The notes: generated from the letters alone by a model not told the origin. Counted from the first letter of the stretch, positions 1 through 7,193 are shown. The stretch: DNA of 17,884 nt from Firmicutes bacterium UBA5227 (GCA_002409285.1 DHUT01000022.1:20052-37935), one strand, 5' to 3'. Numbers and translations: made by a program.

Positions 1-114
1 AAATGGCGGTAGGTCATTCGCAACGAACTCCCAATTTTTGCGACGCAAGGAGCAGAAAAATTGGAGAGAGAGACTGAGAGATGCCCTAACCCCTAACCTA
101 CTAAACCCCTAACA
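1..114. repeat. Repeat-like non-coding edge: inverted repeat plus CCCTAA-type units
   Basis: The 114 bases downstream of nadK carry no gene. A 9-bp perfect inverted repeat (CCAATTTTT at 31-39, AAAAATTGG at 56-64) can extend by CTC/GAG with one bulge. It is followed by a purine-rich GAGAG stretch (65-80) and by C-rich units (CCCTAA at 84-89 and 91-96, CCCCTAA at 106-112). Neither side of the hairpin is followed by a good T-run, so it is a poor intrinsic terminator for nadK. The mix of inverted repeat and low-complexity units resembles one end of an interspersed repeat cut by the window edge; that reading is inference. Confidence 0.4.
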
Positions 115-918
115 CTATAAAAACTTATCTTTAATAACATTCCAGTAATTAAAAGAGCCTGTTGTGAGCCTTTTGATTACTTTTTTTGATGTCCTGAAAT
201 GCACGTACTCTAATTCATTGTAATCTGAAGCTTCACCGTCTGAAAGAAGGGTTACGTAATAGTCTTCCTTTTTTTCGGGATAAATGGATATTTCAAATTC
301 GGGCGGAACTATAATGCTGCAGTTCAGGCACCTGTAGGCATTGGATATAATAGGGGACAGGGGTGTAATCTGAAGCGTTTTCAAGGAAGGATATACAAGG
401 CTTCCTCCTGCGGATTTATTGTAGGCAGAGCTTCCCAGGGGAGAGGATATTATCAGACCGTCACCGCTTATTTTTTCCAGGTGGTTGGATGCAATACGAA
501 CATCCATGTGGATTGTTTTCATATCTCTTCTTTTGATGACTACATCATTTACGGCATATATTTTTTGAGTATGTCCGGCAGCAAATATTTCACTTTCAAT
601 CAGGTTTACGTTATTAATGGTATAATTGCCTTCGGCATAATCTGATATAAAGCTTTCCATGTCATCGGGAGTCAGTTCGGGGTAAAATCCAAGAGTCCCT
701 GTATTTATTCCAATAAAAGGAATGGTGGAAAAATTACTTTCTCTGACACTTCTTAAAAAGGTTCCGTCACCGCCGATGGTAATATTTAGTTCTCCCTTGT
801 TGCTGAATCCGTCGTGACAGTCATAGCCGCGGCTTTTTAAAATATTAATAAGCTTTTCCCTTATTGTCAGTGTATATTCATCACGGTTGGAAGCAATGTT
901 TATAACCTTGGACTTCAT
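115..918 (-). CDS. nadK: NAD kinase
   Basis: Phosphorylates NAD to NADP in the cytosol using ATP or polyphosphate; in most bacteria it is the only source of NADP. The 267-residue product has the family's length and motifs: GGDGT at 49-53 (Asp51 is the likely catalytic and metal residue), GINTGTLGF at 70-78, NDVVIKR at 124-130, and the glycine-rich block GDGLIISSPLGSSAYNKSAG at 152-171 that binds the nicotinamide ribose. The ATG at 918 has an AAGGGG ribosome binding site about 8 bases upstream. It is transcribed away from the rluA-ansA-ispDF operon across a 70-base divergent spacer. In many Clostridia nadK sits near DNA-repair or rRNA-methylase genes; here its downstream side is the repeat-like edge. 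Identification is secure. Confidence 0.96.
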   Translation of the reverse strand: MKSKVINIASNRDEYTLTIREKLINILKSRGYDCHDGFSNKGELNITIGGDGTFLRSVRESNFSTIPFIGINTGTLGFYPELTPDDMESFISDYAEGNYTINNVNLIESEIFAAGHTQKIYAVNDVVIKRRDMKTIHMDVRIASNHLEKISGDGLIISSPLGSSAYNKSAGGSLVYPSLKTLQITPLSPIISNAYRCLNCSIIVPPEFEISIYPEKKEDYYVTLLSDGEASDYNELEYVHFRTSKKVIKRLTTGSFNYWNVIKDKFL

Positions 919-930
919 TATTTTATCCCC

Positions 931-959
931 TTTACATTGAATGCGATTTATATTATATT
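931..959 (+). promoter_or_regulatory. Sigma-A promoter for the rluA-ansA-ispD-ispF operon
   Basis: TTTACA (931-936), a 17-base spacer and TATATT (954-959) match the -35/-10 consensus at 5/6 positions each. It lies in the 70-base divergent gap, 29 bases before the pseudouridine synthase start. The AT-rich -10 region could also serve nadK in the other direction (TATAAT-like bases on the minus strand), but no convincing -35 was found for that strand. Confidence 0.65.
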
Positions 960-988
960 AATATTGATGAAATTACAGGAGCATATTA

Positions 989-1873
989 ATGACTAACAAT
1001 ACTCTAAATTATACAATACATGAAAATGATAAAACTGTAAAGAACATAATGACTGAAAACTTAAATTTTTCCAGGCGGCTTTCAAAAAGGTTGGAAGATT
1101 CGGACAAGTTGTATGTAAATGGGAAGGTTGTAAGGCTTAATAAAAGTGTGTTTGACGGAGACGTTTTATCTGTGGAATTTGACGAGGAGGAGGATGAATT
1201 TGATGCGGTTGATATTCCCATAGAAATTATATATGAGGATAGTGACTTACTAATTGTAAATAAAAGGGCATATATAGTGGTTCATCCCACCAAATCTCAT
1301 CAAAATGATACTGTTGCCAACGGAGTAGCCTATTACTTCAAGCAACATGGCATAAAAAGAAAAGTAAGGTTTGTGAACAGGCTGGACATGAATACTTCAG
1401 GTATTGTAATAATTGCAAAAAACCCATATGCTCACAATGAGTTTTCTAATCAGATGAAATCTAATCAGGTGGAAAAGTATTATTATGCCATAGTTGAAGG
1501 CAGTGTTGAAGAAGATTCCGGCACTGTAAATGAACCAATCGCAAGGCTAAATCCGGAGGATATAATAAGGGTAGTTCACCCTTCTGGAAAGGAATGCATA
1601 ACACATTACACGGTTGAAAAGAGATTCAATAATATGACGTTGGTGAGGTTAAAGCTTGAAACAGGAAGGACGCATCAGATAAGGGTGCATATGAAACATA
1701 TCGGGCACCCTGTGATAGGTGATATTTTGTACGGAAGAAGCAGTGAATTAATCGGAAGACAGGCACTTCACTGCTATGAAATGAAATTTAAACATCCGCT
1801 TACCGGTAGTGAAATTGTCATAACCTGCCCTCTGCCGGAAGATATGAAAAAAATCATTCAAATGGAGATATAA
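989..1873 (+). CDS. RluA/RluD-family pseudouridine synthase with S4 domain
   Basis: Converts specific uridines in structured RNA (usually 23S rRNA) to pseudouridine. The 294-residue protein has an N-terminal S4 RNA-binding domain (about residues 27-65, with LSKRLEDSDKLYVNGKVV) and then a RluA-type catalytic domain (about 80-285). The catalytic Asp is Asp133 in NRLDMNTSG; the usual residue before RLD is His, here Asn130. The family block RTHQIRVHMKHIGHPVIGD is at 227-245. The start has AGGAG 7 bases upstream (977-981). First gene of a tight operon: ansA begins one base after its stop, with the ansA ribosome binding site inside this gene's last codons, so translation is probably coupled. The exact target uridine cannot be told from sequence; B. 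subtilis has several paralogues (YlyB, YhcT, YjbO). Confidence 0.9.
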   Translation: MTNNTLNYTIHENDKTVKNIMTENLNFSRRLSKRLEDSDKLYVNGKVVRLNKSVFDGDVLSVEFDEEEDEFDAVDIPIEIIYEDSDLLIVNKRAYIVVHPTKSHQNDTVANGVAYYFKQHGIKRKVRFVNRLDMNTSGIVIIAKNPYAHNEFSNQMKSNQVEKYYYAIVEGSVEEDSGTVNEPIARLNPEDIIRVVHPSGKECITHYTVEKRFNNMTLVRLKLETGRTHQIRVHMKHIGHPVIGDILYGRSSELIGRQALHCYEMKFKHPLTGSEIVITCPLPEDMKKIIQMEI

Positions 1874-1874
1874 T

Positions 1875-2873
1875 ATGAAAAAGAACATATTGTTTATTGC
1901 TACCGGAGGCACTATTGCTTCTGCAAAAACGTCAGATGGGCTTGCACCCCAGATAACCTCGGAGGAGCTTCTGGGGTATGTGCCTGAAATAAAGGAGCTT
2001 TGTAATGTGACTGCATTGCAGCTGCTGAATATAGACAGTACAAATATTCAGCCGGAATACTGGGTTTTAATGGCGGAGACAATAGAAAAAAATTATTATG
2101 ACTATGATGGGTTTGTTATATCCCACGGTACGGATACTATGTCCTATACATCCGCTGCTTTGTCATACCTGATTCAAAACCTGAACAAGCCTGTTATAAT
2201 TACGGGTTCCCAGAAACCGATTAATGCCGATATTACGGATGCAAAGAAAAATCTGCTGGACAGCTTCCGCTTTGCCGCAGAGGATGGAGTAAGCGGGGTA
2301 TACCTAATTTTTGACGGTAAGGCTATTATCGGAACAAGAGCCAGGAAAGTTAAGTCTAAGAGCTACAGTGCTTTTGAATCAATTAATTTCCCGGTGGCTG
2401 CAATAATAGATGACATGAGAATTACGAAGTATATAAGAAATGAAAAGTTTACGGAGGGTGTAAAGTTTTATAAAGACATATTTCCGTCCATATTTTTATT
2501 GAAGCTGGCACCGGGAATGGAACCGGATGTATTGGATTACATCGGAGAAAAATATGAGGGCGTTGTAATTGAAAGCTACGGTGTTGGAGGAGTGCCCTTT
2601 CAGGACAAAAGGAACTTTCTTGAGAAGCTGGGTGCATTGACCGAGAAGGGTAAAATAATAGTAATTGCCACCCAGGTTATGTTTGAGGGCAGTGATATGA
2701 GCATATATGAAGTAGGGGTAAAGGCACTGAAAAAATATAATGTTCTTCAGGCCTATGACATGACGGTTGAAGCGGCTATTACAAAATTAATGTGGATTAT
2801 GGCACAGACGAAGGATTATGAAGAAGTTAAAAAAATGTTTTACACAAGGATAAATGAAGACTCACTATATTAG
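1875..2873 (+). CDS. ansA: L-asparaginase, cytosolic type I (AnsA-like)
   Basis: Hydrolyses asparagine to aspartate and ammonia. The 332 residues begin without a signal peptide, as in cytosolic type I enzymes. Visible active-site motifs are the N-terminal GGTIAS (11-16, nucleophile Thr13) and SHGTDTM (83-89, Thr86-Asp87); by remembered alignment with B. subtilis AnsA, Lys158 in GTRARKVK completes the Thr-Asp-Lys triad. GSQKPI at 111-116 and ESYGVGGVP at 233-241 are also typical. The N-terminal lid contains no Tyr between residues 14 and 34, where E. coli type I has Tyr24. GGAG at 1864-1867 is 7 bases before the ATG and overlaps the preceding gene. Its place between an RNA-modification gene and isoprenoid genes suggests housekeeping co-transcription rather than a dedicated asparagine regulon. 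Confidence 0.93.
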   Translation: MKKNILFIATGGTIASAKTSDGLAPQITSEELLGYVPEIKELCNVTALQLLNIDSTNIQPEYWVLMAETIEKNYYDYDGFVISHGTDTMSYTSAALSYLIQNLNKPVIITGSQKPINADITDAKKNLLDSFRFAAEDGVSGVYLIFDGKAIIGTRARKVKSKSYSAFESINFPVAAIIDDMRITKYIRNEKFTEGVKFYKDIFPSIFLLKLAPGMEPDVLDYIGEKYEGVVIESYGVGGVPFQDKRNFLEKLGALTEKGKIIVIATQVMFEGSDMSIYEVGVKALKKYNVLQAYDMTVEAAITKLMWIMAQTKDYEEVKKMFYTRINEDSLY

Positions 2874-2881
2874 AGGTTAAA

Positions 2882-3574
2882 ATGTTTAAAGGAAAAAAGG
2901 TTGCTGTAATTATTGTTGCGGCAGGCAGGGGTACAAGAATGGGTTCGGAAATACCAAAGCAGTTTATGAGTATTGCCGGGAGAACCATACTTGAGACAAC
3001 CCTGTATAAATTTGACAGAAGTAACGAAGTTGATGAAATAATTTTAGTTGTAAATAAAGAGGATCTGGAATTTGTAAATAATGAAATAGCTGCGGAATAT
3101 GACAAGGTTACGATAGTCAAGACCGGAGGTGCGACACGTACTGAATCTGTTTATGAAGGGATTAAGGCATTAAGTGAAAAATGCGGCATAGTGCTTATAC
3201 ATGATGGTGTAAGACCTTTTATATCATATAATCTGATTACAAGCTGTATAGAAGGAGCATATGATTACGGTGCATGTATTCCTGTGATTGATGTTGTTGA
3301 TACAATCAAAGAGGTATCAGAGGACGGAATTGTTCAAAGCACATTAAACAGAGGTGGGTTAAAAGCTGTACAGACTCCCCAGGCCTTTGATTATGAGCTG
3401 ATAAAGGATTGTTACAGTATGGCTGTAACAGAGGATGCGGTCTTTACAGATGATGCGTCCATAGTTGAATTTTACGGACACAGAGTAAAAACCATAGAGG
3501 GGCTGCCGAGAAATATTAAAATCACAACACCTCTGGATTTAAGAATTGCTGAAATATTTGCAAGTATTTACTGA
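2882..3574 (+). CDS. ispD: 2-C-methyl-D-erythritol 4-phosphate cytidylyltransferase
   Basis: Third step of the MEP pathway: transfers CMP from CTP to methylerythritol phosphate, giving CDP-ME in the cytosol. The 230-residue protein is full length for IspD. The nucleotide-binding loop AAGRGTRMGSEIPKQF is at 13-28, with Arg16 and Lys26 as the expected catalytic residues. HDGVRPF is at 107-113, KAVQTPQAF at 161-169 and TDDASIVE at 189-196. It starts 8 bases after ansA, with AGAGG (2872-2876) overlapping the ansA stop codon. ispF follows after 21 bases, so the two enzymes either side of IspE are made from one transcript; ispE is not in the window. Confidence 0.96.
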   Translation: MFKGKKVAVIIVAAGRGTRMGSEIPKQFMSIAGRTILETTLYKFDRSNEVDEIILVVNKEDLEFVNNEIAAEYDKVTIVKTGGATRTESVYEGIKALSEKCGIVLIHDGVRPFISYNLITSCIEGAYDYGACIPVIDVVDTIKEVSEDGIVQSTLNRGGLKAVQTPQAFDYELIKDCYSMAVTEDAVFTDDASIVEFYGHRVKTIEGLPRNIKITTPLDLRIAEIFASIY

Positions 3575-3595
3575 TATATTTACGGAGGATGCTTT

Positions 3596-4078
3596 ATGAG
3601 AATTGGTATTGGTTATGATGTTCATGCTTTAACTGAAAACAGGAAATTAATAATAGGCGGAGTTCATATACCCTGTGAAAAAGGGCTGATGGGTCATTCT
3701 GATGCCGATGTTTTAATACATGCAATTATGGACAGCCTGTTGGGAGCAATGGGCTGTGATGATATCGGCACATTGTTCCCGGACACAGATGAAAGGTACA
3801 GGGATGCCGACAGCAGGCTGCTGTTGAGGAAGGTTGCAGCACTTATGGAGGACAAAGGCTATAAGGTTTGCAATATTGATTCTGTAATTATAGTTCAGAG
3901 TCCAAAGATGCGACCTTATATTGAGCAGATGGTAAAAAATATTGCCGAGGATTTGAACATAGATAAATACAGAATTAATATCAAGGCTACAACAACGGAG
4001 AGTCTTGGTTTTGAAGGAAGAGGGGAGGGCATAGGTGCTCAGACCGTGTGCCTGTTGGAAAATCAGGAAAAACAATGA
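3596..4078 (+). CDS. ispF: 2-C-methyl-D-erythritol 2,4-cyclodiphosphate synthase
   Basis: Fifth step of the MEP pathway: cyclises CDP-ME 2-phosphate to MEcPP with loss of CMP; functions as a homotrimer with zinc at each active site. The 160 residues match the family length. The zinc ligands Asp8, His10 (GYDVHAL) and His42 are present, as are HSDADVL at 34-40, IGTLFPDTD at 57-65 and the signature KATTTESLGFEGRGEGI at 130-146. GGAGG (3584-3588) lies 7 bases before the ATG. It is the last gene of the rluA-ansA-ispD-ispF run. No terminator hairpin was seen in the 82 bases before the next gene, so read-through into the FtsH-like gene is possible. Confidence 0.97.
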   Translation: MRIGIGYDVHALTENRKLIIGGVHIPCEKGLMGHSDADVLIHAIMDSLLGAMGCDDIGTLFPDTDERYRDADSRLLLRKVAALMEDKGYKVCNIDSVIIVQSPKMRPYIEQMVKNIAEDLNIDKYRINIKATTTESLGFEGRGEGIGAQTVCLLENQEKQ

Positions 4079-4119
4079 AACAGAGCTATATATTTAGTAT
4101 ATCCAAATGTATATCCCGG

Positions 4120-4128
4120 TGGTAAAAT
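4120..4128 (+). promoter_or_regulatory. Possible extended -10 promoter before the FtsH-like gene
   Basis: TGg-TAAAAT forms an extended -10 element 32 bases before the ATG at 4161. No recognisable -35 lies at the correct distance. It is offered because the 82-base gap after ispF is wider than the other operon gaps. Confidence 0.3.
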
Positions 4129-4160
4129 AACAATGATAGTTCAAAGTTCAGGGGGTACAC

Positions 4161-5594
4161 ATGGAAACTTATCAGATAGTAGCAGTCATTGGTGTTCTGA
4201 TTTTTATGTATTTTCTTTTCAGAAACAAAAAATCAGCCCAGAAGGAAATAAATAATTTAAATGAAATAGAATACGGAAGTTCATCAAACATGAAGTTTGT
4301 AGATGTGGCAGGTAATTATGAGGCCAAGGAAAGCTTGATGGAAATAGTTGATTTTATAAAAAATCCTGAAAAATATGTAAGGTTTAATGCCAGAATGCCA
4401 AAGGGAATATTGCTGTATGGATCACCGGGAACAGGTAAGACTCTGATGGCAAAGGCATTGGCAGGAGAAGCAGGGGTACCGTTTTATGCTGTGTCAGGCT
4501 CGGATTTTGTACAGGTTTATGCCGGTCTGGGTGCAGGAAGGATAAGAACACTTTTTAATAAAGCTAAGAAATCAGGTAAAAGTGTAATTTTTATTGATGA
4601 AATAGATGCCATAGGTAAAAGACGAATGGGTGGAAATATGCGTGGCAGCGATGAAGGTGACAGAACCTTAAACGCACTTCTGACTGAGATGTCCGGTTTT
4701 GCAGATGACTCGGGAACGGTTGTGGTAGCTGCAACAAATAGAATAGATACATTAGATCCTGCTCTGCTGAGACCGGGACGGTTTGACAGGCAAATAGAAG
4801 TCATGCTCCCCGACAGGAACGCAAGAAAAGATATAATTCAGCTTTACCTTTCCGGTAAAAAGGCAGGTAAAGATATAAGTTTGGATAATATTGCAGATAT
4901 GACAGTGTACTTCAGCGGTGCAATGATTGAGAACCTGATTAACGAAGCGGCACTGCTGGCTATAAGAGAGAATTCGGAAGAAATAAAGGGTGAACATATT
5001 AATCAGGCATACATTGAGGTTTTGGCGGGTACTGAAAAAAAGAATCCTGAAGAAAACAGCCGGGAAAAGACCGTTACGGCATATCATGAGGCAGGACATG
5101 CCTTTGTATCTAAATATCTGATGCCGGATAATAAAATCATCAGGGTTTCAATAATTCCTACAAGTAAGGGAGCCGGCGGCTATACTTTAAGCACAACAGG
5201 TGAAACTGAAGTTGTTACTAAAAAACGAATAAGGGATCAGCTGGCGGTTCTTATGGCAGGACGAGTATCGGAAGAAATATTTTTCGGCAGAGAGAATATT
5301 ACCATAGGTGCACAAAATGACATAGAAAAAGCAACTTCTCTTGCTGTGGATTATATTGCAAAGTACGGTATGGATGACGAAGTTGCATTTGTGAACCTAA
5401 GTGTACTTTCAGAGAAGCTTAATATTCCCTTATCTTCTGTTGAAAAATCTGTTAAAAGCCTTGCTGCGGAAATATATGGTCAGGTAGTAAGCCTTGTTGA
5501 AAGCAATAAAGATAAAGTTGAGCAAATTGCAATGCTGCTTATGGAAAAAGAAATAATACATGAAGAAGAATTAAGCAGTATAATAAATGCATGA
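4161..5594 (+). CDS. Short single-pass FtsH-type AAA+ zinc metalloprotease
   Basis: ATP-driven membrane-anchored protease of the FtsH/M41 type. One transmembrane helix spans about residues 5-20 and a charged linker reaches about 40. The AAA+ module follows, with Walker A GSPGTGKT (87-94), Walker B VIFIDEIDA (142-150), pore loop FVQVYAG (116-122) and the second region of homology with arginine fingers in LRPGRFDR (203-210). The peptidase domain has HEAGH (309-313) with Asp387 in GAQNDIEKA as third zinc ligand, so both activities look intact. At 477 residues it lacks the second helix and extracytoplasmic domain of classical FtsH (about 600-650 residues), so it is probably a paralogue rather than the housekeeping FtsH. 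The ribosome binding site GGGGG (4151-4155) is 5 bases before the ATG. Substrates are unknown. Confidence 0.88.
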   Translation: METYQIVAVIGVLIFMYFLFRNKKSAQKEINNLNEIEYGSSSNMKFVDVAGNYEAKESLMEIVDFIKNPEKYVRFNARMPKGILLYGSPGTGKTLMAKALAGEAGVPFYAVSGSDFVQVYAGLGAGRIRTLFNKAKKSGKSVIFIDEIDAIGKRRMGGNMRGSDEGDRTLNALLTEMSGFADDSGTVVVAATNRIDTLDPALLRPGRFDRQIEVMLPDRNARKDIIQLYLSGKKAGKDISLDNIADMTVYFSGAMIENLINEAALLAIRENSEEIKGEHINQAYIEVLAGTEKKNPEENSREKTVTAYHEAGHAFVSKYLMPDNKIIRVSIIPTSKGAGGYTLSTTGETEVVTKKRIRDQLAVLMAGRVSEEIFFGRENITIGAQNDIEKATSLAVDYIAKYGMDDEVAFVNLSVLSEKLNIPLSSVEKSVKSLAAEIYGQVVSLVESNKDKVEQIAMLLMEKEIIHEEELSSIINA

Positions 5595-5655
5595 ATATAT
5601 GTAAAAATTTCAGGGTAAAATATCAAATATGGAATAGGGTGACTTTAAAAAGCAG

Positions 5656-5684
5656 TTGTAAAAACATAAAAAATATGCTATACT
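5656..5684 (+). promoter_or_regulatory. Strong sigma-A promoter of the 6S-like RNA
   Basis: TTGTAA (5656-5661), 17-base spacer, TATACT (5679-5684), with an extended -10 TG at 5676-5677. Transcription would start near 5691, just before the 5' strand of the closing stem. There is no ribosome binding site or plausible reading frame directly downstream, as expected for an RNA gene. Confidence 0.75.
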
Positions 5685-5690
5685 TTGATT

Positions 5691-5874
5691 AATAAATAAG
5701 CCTGCGGTGTACGGAAATCTTTTAATTCAACCGACATATTGTAAAAGGGAATTCGTGTTTAGGTGCCTATGACATGCCCGCTGAACGGGAAGTCAAAATC
5801 ATTTAACAGAAATCCCACCTGCTTAGATGCGGGTATGAATTATTGGTTTGCGGCTCTCGCGGGTTTATTTTTTT
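5691..5874 (+). ncRNA. ssrS: Probable 6S RNA (RNA polymerase-binding regulatory RNA)
   Basis: A roughly 180-nt rod-like RNA. The closing stem pairs 5697-5706 (TAAGCCTGCG) with 5858-5867 (CGCGGGTTTA), 10 bp including wobbles, and is followed directly by seven T residues (5868-5874), so the 3' end also works as a terminator. Inside, CAACC (5728-5732) can pair with GGTTTG (5845-5850, one bulge), and GGGAATTC (5747-5754) with GAAATCCC (5809-5816, one mismatch). The apex is a hairpin with CCCG/CGGG around CTGAA (5777-5789), flanked by GAC/GTC. A local hairpin ACCTGC/GCGGGT (5817-5834) lies in the 3' strand; such 3'-strand hairpins are known in 6S central bubbles. Size, single-rod shape, internal bubbles and a strong private promoter fit 6S RNA, which binds sigma-A holoenzyme in stationary phase. 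The assignment rests on shape and remembered clostridial examples, not a covariance-model search. Confidence 0.7.
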
Positions 5875-5902
5875 CCTCTTATAAGACAGTTTTACTGAAA
5901 TT

Positions 5903-5941
5903 CAGGAAAATATTTTTAGTTTTTCAGGAAAATCAGGAAAA
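5903..5941 (+). repeat. Three CAGGAAAA direct repeats upstream of the LacI-family gene
   Basis: CAGGAAAA occurs at 5903-5910, 5925-5932 and 5934-5941; the first two sit in the longer identical unit TTCAGGAAAAT. They end just before the putative -35 of the regulator gene, so they could be protein-binding sites or chance low-complexity sequence. Confidence 0.4.
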
Positions 5942-5947
5942 AAACGA

Positions 5948-5975
5948 TTGCTATTTTGAAAATAACATATATAAT
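5948..5975 (+). promoter_or_regulatory. Candidate promoter of the LacI-family gene with internal palindrome
   Basis: TTGCTA (5948-5953), a 16-base spacer and a perfect TATAAT (5970-5975). Between them lies the 13-base palindrome TATTTTGAAAATA (5952-5964), overlapping the -35, a position suited to a repressor. It lacks the central CG typical of LacI-family operators, so autoregulation is only a possibility. The leader to the start codon at 6154 would be about 170 bases and includes the MITE-like repeat. Confidence 0.45.
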
Positions 5976-6030
5976 ATAAATATAACGGAATATGCAGTTA
6001 CTATTTACAGTTAAATTTTAAAGGAGTAAC

Positions 6031-6125
6031 GGTATTGGCATACTGTCATTCTGTAGTGCAGCATGAAGAACCCATATTTTAATGTAAGGAGGTTCTTCGT
6101 TCAGAATGACATCTGTGGCAGTAAC
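6031..6125. repeat. MITE-like palindromic repeat (GTCATTCTG family) in the regulator leader
   Basis: Long imperfect inverted repeat: GTCATTCTG (6045-6053) pairs with CAGAATGAC (6102-6110), and GAAGAACC (6065-6072) pairs with GGTTCTTC (6091-6098). Outer flanks also match partly (GGTATTGGCA at 6031-6040 against the reverse complement of TGGCAGTAAC at 6116-6125). Arms of about 35 bases surround a centre of about 18. The core resembles a widespread bacterial interspersed repeat containing GTCATTCTG and GAAGAATC-like words. TAAC lies at or beside both outer ends (6027-6030 and 6122-6125), which could be a target duplication. No transposase is present. Confidence 0.65.
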
Positions 6126-6153
6126 AAAGGATGAAATTTCAAAGGAGGAAAAT

Positions 6154-7152
6154 ATGATAACCATAAAGGATGTTGCAAGGCTTGCAGATGTTTCTATTTC
6201 AACGGTTTCCAGAGTTATCAATGATTCGAAGCCGGTAAGTCCGGAAGTTAGAAGAAAAGTTTTAAAGGTTATTGAAGAAACCGGTTATAAACCAAATGAT
6301 GTTGCAAGGAGCCTTGTTACAAGAAGATCCTACTTAATAGGAGTAATAGTCAACAACCTTGCACAGAGCTATGTTGCTGATATAGTAAGAGGAATTGAAG
6401 AAATAGGTAAAATGTACGGCTATGATATTTTACTTTGCAGCAGTTATTCAAGCAAGGAAACACAGGAAAAATATCTTCAGCTGCTTGACAGAAAACAGGC
6501 AGAGGGTTTATTCCTGGTAGGAAATAAATTTGATGAAAAAATAATTGAGCAGGCCACGGAGCTGAATAAGCCATGTGTTTATTTTACAAGGGACGTTCAT
6601 GAAAACATGAATCATATTTCAATTGACTGCAATTCAGCAATTTATGAAATGACAAAATATTTGATACAGGAAGGACATAAGGAAATAATATATGTGTCTG
6701 ACTTTGAAAACAGGTCTACTGTTGAAGATGAAAAAATATCGGGATACTTAAAGGCAATTGAAGATAACGAACTTGAGTTTTCCAAAATATATGTTGTGGG
6801 AGGAAACAAACATAACAAAGCTTATGAGCTTGGGGAAACCCTAATTAAGAATAAGGGCGAATTTACTGCGGTTGTCTGCAGCAGCGATGAAATTGCTATA
6901 GGCATAATGGACAGCTTTATAGATAATGGCGTTAAAGTTCCGGAAGAGGTTTCAATAGCCGGATTTGGAAATATAAGAGAAGGCAAGTTCGTAAGACCTG
7001 AGCTTACAACCATAGGAGAGCCATACTACGATGTGGGAGCAGTTGGCATGAGAATGCTGATAAAAATGATTAAAGGCGATAAAACTCAGCAGGGTTTAAT
7101 GGAACTGCCGTTTACTCTGGAAAAGAGAAAGAGTGTAAAAACGCTGGTTTAA
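6154..7152 (+). CDS. LacI/GalR-family transcriptional regulator (CcpA-like)
   Basis: DNA-binding regulator of 332 residues. An N-terminal LacI-type helix-turn-helix and hinge (about 2-58: MITIKDVARLADVSISTVSR, then VLKVIEETGYKPNDVARSL) is followed by a periplasmic-binding-protein-like sensor domain (about 61-328). The C-terminus, PYYDVGAVGMRMLIKMI then LPFTLEKRKS, resembles the CcpA branch, so it could be a carbon catabolite regulator, but specificity cannot be assigned. The ATG at 6154 is chosen because AAAGGAGG (6141-6148) is 5 bases upstream and the product then begins exactly at the family's N-terminus. An in-frame ATG at 6106 lies inside the palindromic repeat without a binding site and would add 16 unrelated residues. 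It stands alone, after the 6S-like RNA; no clear terminator follows. Confidence 0.92.
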   Translation: MITIKDVARLADVSISTVSRVINDSKPVSPEVRRKVLKVIEETGYKPNDVARSLVTRRSYLIGVIVNNLAQSYVADIVRGIEEIGKMYGYDILLCSSYSSKETQEKYLQLLDRKQAEGLFLVGNKFDEKIIEQATELNKPCVYFTRDVHENMNHISIDCNSAIYEMTKYLIQEGHKEIIYVSDFENRSTVEDEKISGYLKAIEDNELEFSKIYVVGGNKHNKAYELGETLIKNKGEFTAVVCSSDEIAIGIMDSFIDNGVKVPEEVSIAGFGNIREGKFVRPELTTIGEPYYDVGAVGMRMLIKMIKGDKTQQGLMELPFTLEKRKSVKTLV

Positions 7153-7193
7153 TCGTAATTTGTTGAAATTATGAGGAAATTTATATTAATTTA

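Noticed and set aside
84..112. Telomere-like CCCTAA units
   Set aside because: Too few and too irregular; nothing else suggests a linear replicon end.
5763..6014. Open frame of 83 codons starting in the middle of the 6S-like RNA
   Set aside because: It lies across a structured RNA and its terminator, has no ribosome binding site, and its product is low-complexity with no recognisable pattern.
6106..6153. Upstream ATG for the LacI-family gene
   Set aside because: It falls within the palindromic repeat, has no proper binding site, and adds residues before the conserved helix-turn-helix start; ATG 6154 has AAAGGAGG.
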